Positions 8,251-17,963 of a stretch of DNA of 47,191 nt are shown piece by piece; position 1 is the stretch's first letter; every line of letters begins with the position of its first letter. The notes beneath the pieces were generated by a model. The model was given only the letters and a program-made list of their open reading frames with translations, had not been told where the DNA came from and searched no databases. The DNA comes from Streptomyces europaeiscabiei (GTDB lineage Bacteria; Actinomycetota; Actinomycetes; Streptomycetales; Streptomycetaceae): assembly GCF_001550375.1 (NCBI RefSeq), contig NZ_LRTR01000506.1, positions 1 to 47,191 of the forward strand. The letters run 5' to 3'. The translations under genes and the position numbers were made by a program.

Positions 8251-8399
8251 CGGAGGCGTTTTCGTCGCGCCTCCGCCTCCGCCGTTCCGCCCCCGGAAGG
8301 CGGAGGCTCCCTGCTAATCGAGGAGTGACTCCTTCCAGCGATGGACGGATCGTCCTGTAGTACCTGCGCCGCCCCCTCTCGACATCTCGAGGCGGCGGC
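8251..8399 (+). promoter_or_regulatory. multi-hairpin leader upstream of the CNNM/CBS gene pair
   Basis: Five consecutive stem-loops can be read here. (1) CGGAGGCG 8251-8258 with 8268-8275. (2) GCCTCCGCC 8275-8283 with 8299-8307, extended by TTCC/GGAA. (3) AGGAG 8321-8325 with 8329-8333. (4) GGACG 8343-8347 with 8351-8355. (5) GCCGCC 8368-8373 with GGCGGC at 8391-8396, with CTCGA/TCGAG inside. Hairpin 5 would cover the only G-rich ribosome-binding candidate before the ATG at 8400. Hairpins 1 and 2 share repeat sequence and can compete. It matches no riboswitch class I recognise. Confidence 0.45.
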
Positions 8400-9743
8400 A
8401 TGACCATCCCCCTGTTGCTCCTCGGAGCCGCGTTCCTGCTGATCCTCGCCAACGGCTTCTTCGTGGCCGCCGAGTTCGGCCTCGTCACCGTCGAGCGGCC
8501 GGAGGCCGAGAAGGCCGCGGCCGAGGGTGACCGCCGGGCCCTCAAGGTGGTGGGCGCGCTCAAGGAGCTGTCGTTCCAGCTCTCCGGCACCCAGCTCGGT
8601 ATCACCATCACCTCCCTCGTCGTCGGCATGCTCGCCGAGCCGGCGCTCGCGGAGATACTCCACGGCCCCTTCACCGCCATCGGCATACCCGAAGGCGCCG
8701 TGTCCGGTGTCGCCGTGGTCGTCGGCATGCTGCTGGCCTCCGCCGTGCAGATGGTGATCGGCGAGCTGGTGCCCAAGAACTGGGCGGTGTCGAAGCCGAT
8801 GCAGGTCGCCCGCTTCGTCGCGGGCCCCCAGCACGTCTTCTCCCGCCTCTTCCGCCCGGTCATCGCCGCCCTCAACGCGGTCGCCAACCGCCTGGTCCGC
8901 GCCTTCGGCGTCGAGCCCACCGACGAGCTGGCCTCCGCCCGCACCCCCGGTGAACTGGTCTCCCTCGCCCGGCACTCGGCCCAGGCCGGCGCCCTGGAAC
9001 AGGACACGGCCGACCTCTTCGTCCGTACGCTCTCCCTGGGCGAGCTGACCGCGGAGAACGTGATGACGCCACGCGTGAAGGTCAGCGCCCTGCAGTCGAC
9101 GGCCACCGCCGAGGACGTGGTCAACCTGACCCGGGCCACCGGCCTCTCCCGCTTCCCCGTCTACCGGGAGCGGATCGACGAGATCGTCGGCATGGCCCAC
9201 CTCAAGGACGCCCTCGCGATCCCGGCCCACGACCGGCTGCACACCCCGGTCGGCCGCATCGCCAAGCCCCCGCTGCTCGTCCCGGAGTCGCTGCCCGTGC
9301 AGCCGCTCCTGGCCCGGCTGCGCAGCGAGCAGCCCATCGCCGTCGTCGTCGACGAGTACGGCGGTACGGCCGGGGTCGTGACCCTGGAGGACATCGTCGA
9401 GGAACTCGTCGGAGAGGTGCGCGACGAGCACGACGGGCACGACCTGCCCGAACTCGCCGCCGCCCCGCCCGAGGACGGCCGCCCCGCCTGGGACGTCGAC
9501 GGCAGCTGCCGGGTCGACGTGCTCCAGCGCATCGGCCTCGACGTCCCGGAGGGCCCGTACGAAACGGTCGCCGGACTCGTCGCCGACCTCCTCGGCCGCA
9601 TCCCCGCGCCGGGGGACAAGGCGGAACTGCCCGGCTGGCGGCTGGCGGTACGCCAGGTCGGGCACTACCGGGCGGAGCGCGTACGCCTCGTGCGGACCGC
9701 TCCGGCCACGGACTCCCTCGCCGCGCTGGAGGCGGCCCGATGA
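8400..9743 (+). CDS. hemolysin-family CNNM/CBS/CorC_HlyC membrane protein
   Basis: A 447-aa protein with the full three-part layout of the CorC/YfjD group. An N-terminal CNNM transmembrane domain (about 1-200, starting MTIPLLLLGAAFLLILANGFF and including the conserved GELVPK at 120-125) is followed by a tandem CBS pair (about 215-340, ending EYGGTAGVVTLEDIVEELVGE) and a C-terminal CorC_HlyC domain (about 355-440). CNNM/CorC proteins are tied to Mg2+ (and Co2+) efflux or homeostasis; 'hemolysin' is a historical name. No strong Shine-Dalgarno is visible and the upstream leader is highly structured. The stop overlaps the next gene (ATGA), so the two are coupled and may form a heteromeric transporter. 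Confidence 0.9.
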   Translation: MTIPLLLLGAAFLLILANGFFVAAEFGLVTVERPEAEKAAAEGDRRALKVVGALKELSFQLSGTQLGITITSLVVGMLAEPALAEILHGPFTAIGIPEGAVSGVAVVVGMLLASAVQMVIGELVPKNWAVSKPMQVARFVAGPQHVFSRLFRPVIAALNAVANRLVRAFGVEPTDELASARTPGELVSLARHSAQAGALEQDTADLFVRTLSLGELTAENVMTPRVKVSALQSTATAEDVVNLTRATGLSRFPVYRERIDEIVGMAHLKDALAIPAHDRLHTPVGRIAKPPLLVPESLPVQPLLARLRSEQPIAVVVDEYGGTAGVVTLEDIVEELVGEVRDEHDGHDLPELAAAPPEDGRPAWDVDGSCRVDVLQRIGLDVPEGPYETVAGLVADLLGRIPAPGDKAELPGWRLAVRQVGHYRAERVRLVRTAPATDSLAALEAAR

Positions 9744-10828
9744 CCGTCCTCCAACTCCTTTTCGCCCTGCTTCTCGTGCTCGCCAACGGCTTCTTCGTCG
9801 GCGCCGAGTTCGCCCTGGTCTCCGTCCGCCGCAGCCAGATCGAACCGCTGGGGACGGCGCGGGCCCGACAGGTCCTCTACGGCCTGGAGAACCTGCCCCA
9901 GATGATGGCGGCGGCCCAGTTCGGCATCACCGTCTGCTCCCTGACGCTCGGCGCGGTGGCCGAGCCGACGGTGGCGAAGCTGCTGGAGCCGGTCTTCGAG
10001 GCGATCCACCTGCCGCACGGCATGATCCACCCCCTGGGATATGTGATCGCCCTCGCCGTCGTCATCTTCCTGCACCTCGTCATCGGCGAGATGCTGCCGA
10101 AGAACCTGGCCATGGCGGCGCCCGAGAAGACGGCGCTGTGGCTGAGCCCGGCGCTGGTGGCCTTCGCGAGGCTGTGCAAGCCCGTCACGATCGGCCTCGG
10201 TGCCTGTGCCCGCGTCATCCTGAGACTCTTCCACGTCGAGCCCAAGGACGAGGTCGAGGCGGTCTTCACCAGCGTCCAGCTGGTCCGGCTGGTCGAGGAC
10301 TCCGGGCAGGCCGGGCTGCTCGACCCCGAGGAGCAGGAGCGCCTGGAGGACGCGCTGGAGCTGGGCTCCCGCCCGGTGACGGACGTCCTGCTGAAGCGCG
10401 ACTCCCTGGTGACGGTGGTCCCCTCGGTGACCCCCGCCCAGGTCGTGGCGCTGACCGCCCGCACCGGCTACTCCCGCTTCCCGGTGGTCGCGGAGAACGG
10501 CGCCTTCATGGGCCGCTACCTCCACGTCAAGGACGTCCTCGATCTGGAGGACTCCGACCGCGCCGTCCCCCAGCAGATCTGGCGCCCCATGACCACCCTC
10601 CGCGCGGAGCTGCCGCTGGACGACGCGCTGACGGTCATGCGCCGCGCGGCCACCCACCTGGCCCAGGTGGCGGACGCCGCCGGCAAGGTCCTGGGCCTGG
10701 TCGCCCTGGAGGACGTCCTGGAGCTGCTGGTCGGCGAGGTTCGCGATCCTGCCCACCGGGAGATCCAGCCGGTCCGGGTGGCGGAGCCGCGGGGCAGTGA
10801 GGCCCCGGAGGAGGTCTTGGCGAGCTGA
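9740..10828 (+). CDS. CNNM/CBS membrane protein lacking the CorC_HlyC domain
   Basis: A 362-aa paralogue of the preceding protein: CNNM transmembrane domain (about 1-195, MTVLQLLFALLLVLANGFF and the matching GEMLPK) and a CBS pair (about 210-345, with TGYSRFPV and LGLVALEDVLELLVGEV), but it stops there, without the ~80-residue C-terminal domain of its neighbour. Its ATG overlaps the upstream stop. Two unequal CNNM proteins translated in tandem suggest a heterodimer in which only one partner carries the C-terminal domain; this is inference. A strong hairpin follows at 10833-10870. Confidence 0.9.
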   Translation: MTVLQLLFALLLVLANGFFVGAEFALVSVRRSQIEPLGTARARQVLYGLENLPQMMAAAQFGITVCSLTLGAVAEPTVAKLLEPVFEAIHLPHGMIHPLGYVIALAVVIFLHLVIGEMLPKNLAMAAPEKTALWLSPALVAFARLCKPVTIGLGACARVILRLFHVEPKDEVEAVFTSVQLVRLVEDSGQAGLLDPEEQERLEDALELGSRPVTDVLLKRDSLVTVVPSVTPAQVVALTARTGYSRFPVVAENGAFMGRYLHVKDVLDLEDSDRAVPQQIWRPMTTLRAELPLDDALTVMRRAATHLAQVADAAGKVLGLVALEDVLELLVGEVRDPAHREIQPVRVAEPRGSEAPEEVLAS

Positions 10829-10832
10829 TGTC

Positions 10833-10870
10833 AGTTCCTCGCGCCCCTTTTTCGAGGGGCGCGGGGAACT
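10833..10870 (+). terminator. terminator hairpin built from the dispersed AGTTCCCCGCGCCCC element
   Basis: AGTTCCTCGCGCCCCT (10833-10848) pairs with AGGGGCGCGGGGAACT (10855-10870), 16 pairs with one G-U wobble and a T-rich loop. It lies 5 nt after the CNNM pair stop. The same sequence occurs, degenerate or as a half-site, at 24991 and 44834, so it belongs to a dispersed Streptomyces repeat family. Confidence 0.85.
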
Positions 10871-10952
10871 GCGCGAACGGGGTCCGGGGCGGAGCCCCGA
10901 GGACGGGACGGGTAGGGGCGGCGGGGGCGAAGAACCCCTGGGCCGCCCCCAC

Positions 10953-12839
10953 TCACAGCGCCGAAGGATCCCCCGGCCCCCGCCCCGACAGCACCTCTCC
11001 ATACGCCTGCATCAAATCGGGCAGCCGCAGCGTCGACAGATCATCCCGCGTCGGAATCGACGGATACCCCGACAGCCGCAGATCCCGGTACGCGCAGCTC
11101 TTCTCGTACAGCGTCCGCAGGAACCGCCCGTTCCCCAGCTCGTCGATCCACCCCTGGTCCACGACGTGCCCGGAGACGGACCGCAACTCGTCGAGGGCCT
11201 CCTCGTCCCAGGCGTCCCCGTTCTCGGCGGCGAGCACCTCACCGATGGAGGTCAGCTCCAAGGGACGGTAGGAGGGGAAGTCCACGCGGGTCGTGAACCG
11301 GGACGACAATCCGGGGTTCGCGGCCAGCAGCCGGTCCATACCCTCCGGATAACCCGCGAGGATCACGACCAGATGATCCCGGTTGTCCTCGGCCCGCTTC
11401 AGCAGCACCTGCAGCGCCTCGTCGCCGTAGGCGTCGCCCTTCCCGTAGCCGGAGTTGGACAGGGAGTACGCCTCGTCGACGAAGAGCACGCCACCGATCG
11501 CCGAGTCGATCAACTCGTTGGCCTTCACCGCGGTCTGCCCGAGGTACTCGCCCACGAGGTCCGCGCGCTGCGCCTCGACGAGGTGATCGCCGCCCAGCAG
11601 GCCGAGCGCGTAGAAGACGCGGCCCAGTATTCGCGCCACGGTCGTCTTCCCGGTCCCGGACGGCCCGGAGAAGACGAAGTGCCGCTTCGGCGGTTGGACC
11701 GGCAACCCCTGCCCGGTCCGCAACCGCGCCATGTTCAGCTGCGCGGACAACGCCTTGACCTGCCGCTTCACCGGCTCAAGACCGACCATCCGCTCCAGCT
11801 CCGCGAGCGCCTCCTCCAACAGCTCCGGATCCGTCGGCCCGGCCGGCAGGGACAGCGGCTCCACCGGTACCACGGACTTCTCCCGTACGAAGGTGTCGCC
11901 GGCCTCGGGCGGCAGCCCGCCCGGCGGCGGAAGTCCGGGATCGGAGACCTTCACATCCCGCCCTTCGGGGTCGAAGAACGGCTCCAGCCCGTCGCCGTCG
12001 AGCACGTCCTGCCCGATCCCGGCGAGGGCGATCGCCGCGAAGTCGCTCGCGTCGTCGTCGTACCCGTCCCCCATGGCGATCGCCGCGAGCCGCGCGGAAG
12101 TGTCCATGAACGCGGGGTCGACCCGGTGCACGGCCCGGTACAGCGGCAGCGCGGCCGCGCTGCGCCCCGTTCCCTCGTGGGCGCGCGCCAGCCAGTAGCG
12201 CAGCTCCTTGCGCTGCGGCTGCTCGCTGCGACATCGCATCAGCGCGGCGGAGAGCAGCGGCTCGGCCTGCCCGTACGTCTCCAGCCGGACCCGGGCCATC
12301 CCGCCGAAAAGGCCCGCCTCGATCCCCAGCAGCGGATCGTCGAGCAGCGGATCGGTGTGCCGGACCAGCTGCTCCCAGTCCTTGACGAGGTAGGCGCGGC
12401 AGGCGTGCAGGAAACGCACCTGGTGGTCCGCGTCGACCGGCGGCAGCCCCGCGAGCGCCCGGTCCAGCTCGGGCACATGGCGCCCGTCCAGCCAGTGCGA
12501 GGCGTGGGCGAGGAGCAGATCACGCGGGCTCTCCAGCACCGGCTGCACCCACCAGCCCAGCCAGTACCAGGAGTTGAGGGTGCGCCGGTGCCGTGTGCGC
12601 TGTTCCCCGAAGCGTTCCCGATGCCGGAACATCCGCAGCAGCGCGGTCGTCGTGTCCACCCGCAGTGCGTGCAGCCCGAGCCAGCCGTCGGCCATCCCGG
12701 GATCCATCCGCACCGCGGCGCGGAACTCCTCCTCCGCCTGCGGATAGGCGCCCATCGTGTAGGCGTCCACACCTCGCAGCCAGGCGAGGTCGGCCGGGGC
12801 CTCGGGGCCCCGCGAGCCGAAGTCCATCACGTCCCCCAC
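10953..12839 (-). CDS. AAA+ ATPase of the CbbX/SpoVK/EccA type with N-terminal TPR-like domain
   Basis: A 628-aa protein. Residues ~15-300 form helical TPR-like repeats (ADLAWLRGVDAYTMGAYPQA, AALPLYRAVHRVDP). Residues ~345-600 are an AAA+ module with Walker A GPSGTGKT (392-399), Walker B GVLFVDEAYS and sensor/arginine-finger segment NPGLSSRF. This layout is that of the cytosolic type VII secretion chaperone-ATPase EccA and the Rubisco activase CbbX. No esx, eccC or PE/PPE gene is in the window, so a specific secretion role is not shown. The GTG at 12839 has GGGGG upstream; an in-frame ATG at 12827 also has a G-rich site. It converges on the terminator at 10833-10870. Confidence 0.88.
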   Translation of the reverse strand: MGDVMDFGSRGPEAPADLAWLRGVDAYTMGAYPQAEEEFRAAVRMDPGMADGWLGLHALRVDTTTALLRMFRHRERFGEQRTRHRRTLNSWYWLGWWVQPVLESPRDLLLAHASHWLDGRHVPELDRALAGLPPVDADHQVRFLHACRAYLVKDWEQLVRHTDPLLDDPLLGIEAGLFGGMARVRLETYGQAEPLLSAALMRCRSEQPQRKELRYWLARAHEGTGRSAAALPLYRAVHRVDPAFMDTSARLAAIAMGDGYDDDASDFAAIALAGIGQDVLDGDGLEPFFDPEGRDVKVSDPGLPPPGGLPPEAGDTFVREKSVVPVEPLSLPAGPTDPELLEEALAELERMVGLEPVKRQVKALSAQLNMARLRTGQGLPVQPPKRHFVFSGPSGTGKTTVARILGRVFYALGLLGGDHLVEAQRADLVGEYLGQTAVKANELIDSAIGGVLFVDEAYSLSNSGYGKGDAYGDEALQVLLKRAEDNRDHLVVILAGYPEGMDRLLAANPGLSSRFTTRVDFPSYRPLELTSIGEVLAAENGDAWDEEALDELRSVSGHVVDQGWIDELGNGRFLRTLYEKSCAYRDLRLSGYPSIPTRDDLSTLRLPDLMQAYGEVLSGRGPGDPSAL

Positions 12840-13261
12840 AAACCGTGCCCCCGTTGGAAACCGAACGGGCCGTTGCCCGTCGGCGGCCTTCGTCGAACCG
12901 CTGTACCGCGGACGGGAGTTGCGCCGGTGCGTTGCTGCAGCCGTCCGAAGGTCGCACCCTGGGCATCGTACCTGCGGGTCGGTCGCCCTTCGAAGGGTGC
13001 CGCAGCCCTCGTCTTACGAGGTGGGAGCGGACGGGGCGCATTGCGGACGGTGACCGAGGGTGAAGGAATCGTGCCCCAGGAGTTCCGGAAGAGCCGGAAG
13101 AAGGCAGAACGAAGCCCCCGATCACGGGGGAACAACCGGGGGCTTCGCGTCTCTGGGCGGTGACGAATGACCGCACATTCAGAACGTAAGACCTGTACGG
13201 CCCCCCGGTCAAGCCGAGTTGAGGCACTTGAGGAACTTCTCGGACGGCCGCCTTCACAGGT
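12840..13261. other. intergenic stretch without convincing gene
   Basis: About 420 bp between the AAA+ gene start and the kinase stop. All open frames here are Arg/Pro-rich shadows. The one clear structure is the hairpin at 13110-13147. The promoter of the AAA+ gene must lie here, but no convincing -35/-10 pair is visible. Confidence 0.5.
13110..13147 (-). terminator. terminator-like hairpin downstream of the kinase gene
   Basis: CGAAGCCCCCG (13110-13120) pairs with CGGGGGCTTCG (13137-13147), 11 bp. The loop contains a second GGGGG that can pair alternatively with the same C-tract. Read on the minus strand it follows the kinase stop by about 115 nt and precedes TTCT; direction is inferred from gene order. 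Confidence 0.6.
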
Positions 13262-13915
13262 TCAGCACATTGCGGATGGGTCGTCACCCTGAGTGACATG
13301 AAGCCCCGATCCGGGAGTCGCCGCAGGTCCCGTGAGCACCTCGTATCCCGTGCTTCCCGGCCGAATCAGCAGATCGGCGAAGGGCCGAGAAGGATCCTCG
13401 GCGAAATGCCGACGCTCCGCCCGGACCCAGCCGGCCCAGAACTCGCTCTGCTCCGCCCCGTCCCGCGCCTGCCCACGCGCCCAGGCCTCCTCCTGCGGCA
13501 ACTCCATCCACACCAGCCGCGCCAGATACCGGCGCAGCGCGCGTCGGCCCGCGCCCACCCCCTCGACGACGATCACGGACGCCGGCGGCAGGACGCGCGC
13601 GGCGCCGAAGCCGCGCTCGCGCCATTCGTACGGGGCATAGCGCGCGCTCCGGCCGTGGCGCAGCGGCTCGATCACCTGGTCCAGCAGGCGTTCGGTCCAC
13701 GCGAACAGTTCCTCGTGCGTGGCGATGTCGTCGAGGTGCAGCACCGGGGCGTCGCCGAGCGCTTCGGCCAGCCGCCCCGCGAAGGTGCTCTTCCCGGAGC
13801 CGGCGTGCCCGTCGACGCCGACCAGCCGGACCGGTCCGCAGGAGGGCGGCAGCCGCCGCAGCCGTGCGGCGAGGGCGTGGACGGCGGGGTCCATGGGCGT
13901 GGGGGAGGCGTGCAT
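13262..13915 (-). CDS. uridine kinase-like P-loop nucleoside kinase
   Basis: A 217-aa P-loop protein with Walker A GVDGHAGSGKST near residue 35 (from the start used) and a uridine-kinase-like layout: LHLDDIATHEE, the YAPYEWRERGF segment and VIVVEGVGAGRRALR, which correspond to the DxF, YD and EG motifs of uridine/cytidine kinases. The likely activity is phosphorylation of uridine or a related nucleoside; the substrate is uncertain because annotated homologues are often only '(d)CMP/uridine kinase-like'. Neither start candidate (ATG 13915, ATG 13894) has a clear Shine-Dalgarno sequence, so leaderless translation is possible. It is divergent from the secreted peptidase gene across about 175 bp. 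Confidence 0.82.
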   Translation of the reverse strand: MHASPTPMDPAVHALAARLRRLPPSCGPVRLVGVDGHAGSGKSTFAGRLAEALGDAPVLHLDDIATHEELFAWTERLLDQVIEPLRHGRSARYAPYEWRERGFGAARVLPPASVIVVEGVGAGRRALRRYLARLVWMELPQEEAWARGQARDGAEQSEFWAGWVRAERRHFAEDPSRPFADLLIRPGSTGYEVLTGPAATPGSGLHVTQGDDPSAMC

Positions 13916-14089
13916 ACGTGGATTGAACACCGTGGCGCGAAACCCCGGAGCATGCCAGTGGTGTCGACCAATATTGGCGGGCGTGGCGAGGCGCGAGGTG
14001 CTGGCAGAAGCCCTTCCCCGGCGTCCATAGTGGGCGAACAGCCGTGCGTCTGAACCCGTTCCTTCCGGATCACTGGGGGTCTCCCGCAG

Positions 14090-15472
14090 ATGACGAGCCT
14101 TTCCGAGCCGTCCCGCAGGACCGTCCTGACCGCAGCCGTCGCCACCGCCGCCGCAGCGGCCGGAGGATCGGCGGGTCAGGCGGTCGCCGACACCACGAGC
14201 GGCCGGGGCGAAGTCCCCGCCCACCTCGCGCAAGCACCGGAACGCCCGGCGGAGTACCACGCCTGGATCTCGTACACCGACTGGCGTGCCGGCAGCGCCG
14301 AGGGCACCCGGGCGAAGGCGGGGGAGCGGCCGGGGCTGGTGATCGACGCGCCGCTCGGCACCACCGACTACACCGACCCGCACACCGGCCGGACGGCCGC
14401 CTGGGAGTACGCGACCTGGACCTCCCCGGTCCACCGGCTCACCGTGCCCGCCACCGAGGTCATCGCGTCCTGGAACGCGCGCACCCCGGCCGGCACCTGG
14501 ATCCGGATCGAGCTGAAGGGCACGTACTCCGACGGAACGGACACGCCCTGGTACGTCCTGGGCCGTTGGGCGGCCGGCGACCAGGACATCAGACGGACCT
14601 CCGTCGACGGCCAGGAGGACGGCAGGAGCAGTGTCTGGACCGACACCTTCGCGATCGACGACCCGGCCACGGGACTGCGCCTCGCCTCGTACCGGCTGCG
14701 GCTGACCCTGTACCGCGCGCCCGGCACCCGGCTCACCCCCACGGTGTGGCGGCTCGGCGCCATGGGCTCCGACGTGCCCGACCGCTTCACCGTCCCGGCC
14801 TCCGCCCCAGGGCTCGCCCGGGAGCTGAACGTCCCGCGCTACTCCCAGGAGACCCACAAGGGCCAGTACCCCGAGTACGACAACGGCGGTGAGGCCTGGT
14901 GCAGCCCCACCTCCTCGCAGATGATCATAGAGTTCTGGGGCCGGAAGCCCAGCGCCGCGGACCTGGCCTGGGTCGACCCGGCGTACGCGGACCCGCAGGT
15001 GTGCCACGCGGCGCGGTTCACCTTCGACTACCAGTACGAGGGCTGCGGCAACTGGCCCTTCAACGCCGCGTACGCCGCCACCTACAAGGACCTCCAGGGC
15101 GTGGTGACCCGGCTGGGCTCGCTCACCGACCTGGAGACGCTGATCGCGGCGGGCATCCCGGCGATCACCTCGCAGTCGTTCCTTGCGGCGGAACTGACGG
15201 GTGCGGGCTACGGCACGGCCGGGCACCTCATGACGGTGATCGGCTTCACCGCCGACGGCGACGTCATCGCCAACGACCCGAACTCACCGACCAACGAGGC
15301 GGTGCGCCGGATCTACCGGCGGCGCGAGTGGGAGAACATCTGGCTGCGGACCAAGCGGTACAACGCCGCCGGCAAGGTCGTCTCCGGCACGGGTGGCATC
15401 TGCTATCTGTATTTCCCGGCTCGGCCCACGTCCCGCCAGCTCGCGGCGCTCGCGGCGGTGGGCGTCTGCTGA
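14090..15472 (+). CDS. secreted C39-like cysteine peptidase family protein
   Basis: A 460-aa protein with a Tat-type signal peptide ([19 protein letters not shown], residues ~9-27, Ala-rich h-region) and an Ala-x-Ala site near residue 33. The middle (about 50-235) is a beta-rich domain. The C-terminal domain matches peptidase_C39_2, with the catalytic Cys271 in EAWCSPTSS, His379 in AGHLMTVIGF and Asn395/Asp396 in IANDPNS. All three expected residues are present. It is probably exported folded and acts on peptides or cell-wall-linked substrates; the substrate is unknown. A perfect 16-bp terminator hairpin follows. Confidence 0.88.
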   Translation: MTSLSEPSRRTVLTAAVATAAAAAGGSAGQAVADTTSGRGEVPAHLAQAPERPAEYHAWISYTDWRAGSAEGTRAKAGERPGLVIDAPLGTTDYTDPHTGRTAAWEYATWTSPVHRLTVPATEVIASWNARTPAGTWIRIELKGTYSDGTDTPWYVLGRWAAGDQDIRRTSVDGQEDGRSSVWTDTFAIDDPATGLRLASYRLRLTLYRAPGTRLTPTVWRLGAMGSDVPDRFTVPASAPGLARELNVPRYSQETHKGQYPEYDNGGEAWCSPTSSQMIIEFWGRKPSAADLAWVDPAYADPQVCHAARFTFDYQYEGCGNWPFNAAYAATYKDLQGVVTRLGSLTDLETLIAAGIPAITSQSFLAAELTGAGYGTAGHLMTVIGFTADGDVIANDPNSPTNEAVRRIYRRREWENIWLRTKRYNAAGKVVSGTGGICYLYFPARPTSRQLAALAAVGVC

Positions 15473-15487
15473 CGCGGTGTGCCGATG

Positions 15488-15522
15488 CGGCGCGGGCCCC
15501 GGGTGCCCCGGGGCCCGCGCCG
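15488..15522 (+). terminator. terminator hairpin after the C39-like peptidase
   Basis: Perfect 16-bp stem: CGGCGCGGGCCCCGGG (15488-15503) and its complement (15507-15522) around the 3-nt loop TGC, 15 nt after the stop codon. No U-tract. Confidence 0.85.
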
Positions 15523-15623
15523 TCGTGTGACCAAGCTCTCGGCCGTGAACCACCCATGCGGTGGCAAGGTGGACGAAAACGGTGGGGGAGCCCACCACAC
15601 GCCGATCACACCAGCGAGCTGCC

Positions 15624-15770
15624 ATGACCGCGACCTCCGCCACCGCCAACCGTGTCCGGACCCGCACGGGCGGCCCCAGGGACGACGGCCCGAAGATCGT
15701 CGAACACATCATGGGCTGGACCCTGGTCGTGGTCGTCGCGATGCTGGTGACCCGGCTGGGTCTGCTGTGA
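15624..15770 (+). CDS. small single-span membrane protein
   Basis: A 48-aa ORF: about 25 polar, basic residues, then one hydrophobic helix (GWTLVVVVAMLVTRLGLL) reaching the C-terminus, as in a tail-anchored or small integral protein. No strong Shine-Dalgarno is visible before the ATG (CGAGCTGCC). It sits alone between the peptidase terminator and the TetR gene, with a palindrome just after it. Support is the sharp hydrophobic segment and the isolated position; the function is unknown. A longer version from 15561 in the same frame is less likely. Confidence 0.55.
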   Translation: MTATSATANRVRTRTGGPRDDGPKIVEHIMGWTLVVVVAMLVTRLGLL

Positions 15771-15783
15771 CCTGATCCGCCGG

Positions 15784-15806
15784 TCGATTCTGTCGATCAG
15801 AGTCGA
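15784..15806. promoter_or_regulatory. candidate operator upstream of the TetR gene
   Basis: Imperfect palindrome TCGATTCTG (15784-15792), N5, CAGAGTCGA (15798-15806), 8 of 9 positions symmetric. It lies 68 nt before the TTG start of the TetR regulator, a usual place for an autoregulatory site. Assignment to that regulator is inference. Confidence 0.45.
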
Positions 15807-15873
15807 ACAAGCTGGTGGTGAGGGTCTGCCATACTGCGGTTGTCCCGCTGGCAGTTGGAGACCAGGACCGAAA

Positions 15874-16533
15874 TTGAAGAGTAGCCAACAGCGTGATGTC
15901 GAACCGCCACGGGCACGCGGCACCGACCGATCGTCTGCGCGCCGCGCCGAACTCATCTCCATCGGGCGCAAGTTGTTCGCCGACACGTCGTACGACACAT
16001 TGTCGATGGACGACATCGCGCGCCAGGCGCACGTGGCCAAGGGACTGATCTACTACTACTTCAAGTCCAAGCGCGGCTACTACCTCGCGATCGTCGAGGA
16101 CTCGGTCGCCGATCTGATCACGTTCGCGGCGAGCGGCGTCCAACTGCCGCCCGTGGAGCGGGTGCACCGGACCGTGGAAAGCTATCTGCGCTACGCGCAG
16201 GACAACCAGGCCGCCTACCGCACGATCGTCAGTGGCGGCGTCGGTTTCGACGCCCAGGTGCACGCCATCCGGGACGGCGTCCGTGAGGCGATCGTCGCCA
16301 CCATCGCCGAGGGCGCGTACGGCAGGAGCGACATCGAACCGGTGGCCCGCATGGGCCTGTTCGGCTGGGTGTGCGCGGTCGAGGGCGCCACCCTCGACTG
16401 GATCGACCGCCCGGAGCTGCCCCGCGACACCATGCGCGATCTGCTCGTCAAGATGCTGGGCGGCTCGCTGCGCGCCATCGAGGAGCTCGCCCCGGCCTAC
16501 CTCGCACCGGAACCCGCCCGCCGGGACAGCTGA
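15874..16533 (+). CDS. TetR/AcrR family transcriptional regulator
   Basis: A 219-aa repressor-type protein. The N-terminal HTH (about residues 22-70) shows the family pattern IGRKLFADTSYDTLSMDDIA followed by AHVAKGLIYYYFKSK. The C-terminal ligand/dimerisation domain contains VSGGVGFDAQVHAIRDGVRE. The start is a TTG (15874) with AGGA 6 nt upstream; no ATG or GTG gives a complete HTH. The fit to the family is clear, the effector unknown. The neighbours (small membrane protein upstream, convergent chitinase downstream) give little hint of its target beyond itself. Confidence 0.9.
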   Translation: MKSSQQRDVEPPRARGTDRSSARRAELISIGRKLFADTSYDTLSMDDIARQAHVAKGLIYYYFKSKRGYYLAIVEDSVADLITFAASGVQLPPVERVHRTVESYLRYAQDNQAAYRTIVSGGVGFDAQVHAIRDGVREAIVATIAEGAYGRSDIEPVARMGLFGWVCAVEGATLDWIDRPELPRDTMRDLLVKMLGGSLRAIEELAPAYLAPEPARRDS

Positions 16534-16621
16534 GCGCCCCGCAGGCCGGCAACACCCGGGAAACGCGCTCGGGGTGGAGGTCCGCCGACCGGCCCCCACC
16601 CCAAGTCCCGCGTCGCGGCGG

Positions 16622-17869
<1,248 letters not shown>

Positions 17870-17963
17870 CGTGACTCCGGGGGAGGGGAGCAGGGCGGGG
17901 AGGGTGCTGCCTGGGCCTGCTGTGCCGATGGGCACGAACGCGGTGGCGCGTCGGTTGGGGGAG

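Noticed and set aside
7440..9665. A 741-codon minus-strand frame across hisG and the CNNM gene
   Set aside because: Composition is Asp/Gly/Glu/His-rich nonsense typical of antisense frames; it spans several well-supported plus-strand genes.
10953..12839. Type VII secretion locus based on the EccA-like ATPase
   Set aside because: No esx, eccB, eccC, eccD or mycosin gene lies near it; CbbX/EccA-like ATPases also occur alone.
10797..13163. A 788-codon plus-strand open frame opposite the AAA+ ATPase gene
   Set aside because: It is the antisense shadow of a high-GC gene: His/Arg/Gln/Pro-rich, no domain, while the minus frame has clear Walker motifs.
12840..13261. tRNA or other stable RNA gene in the kinase/AAA+ gap
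   Set aside because: No T-arm GTTCRANNC sequence or cloverleaf on either strand; only a terminator-like hairpin is visible.
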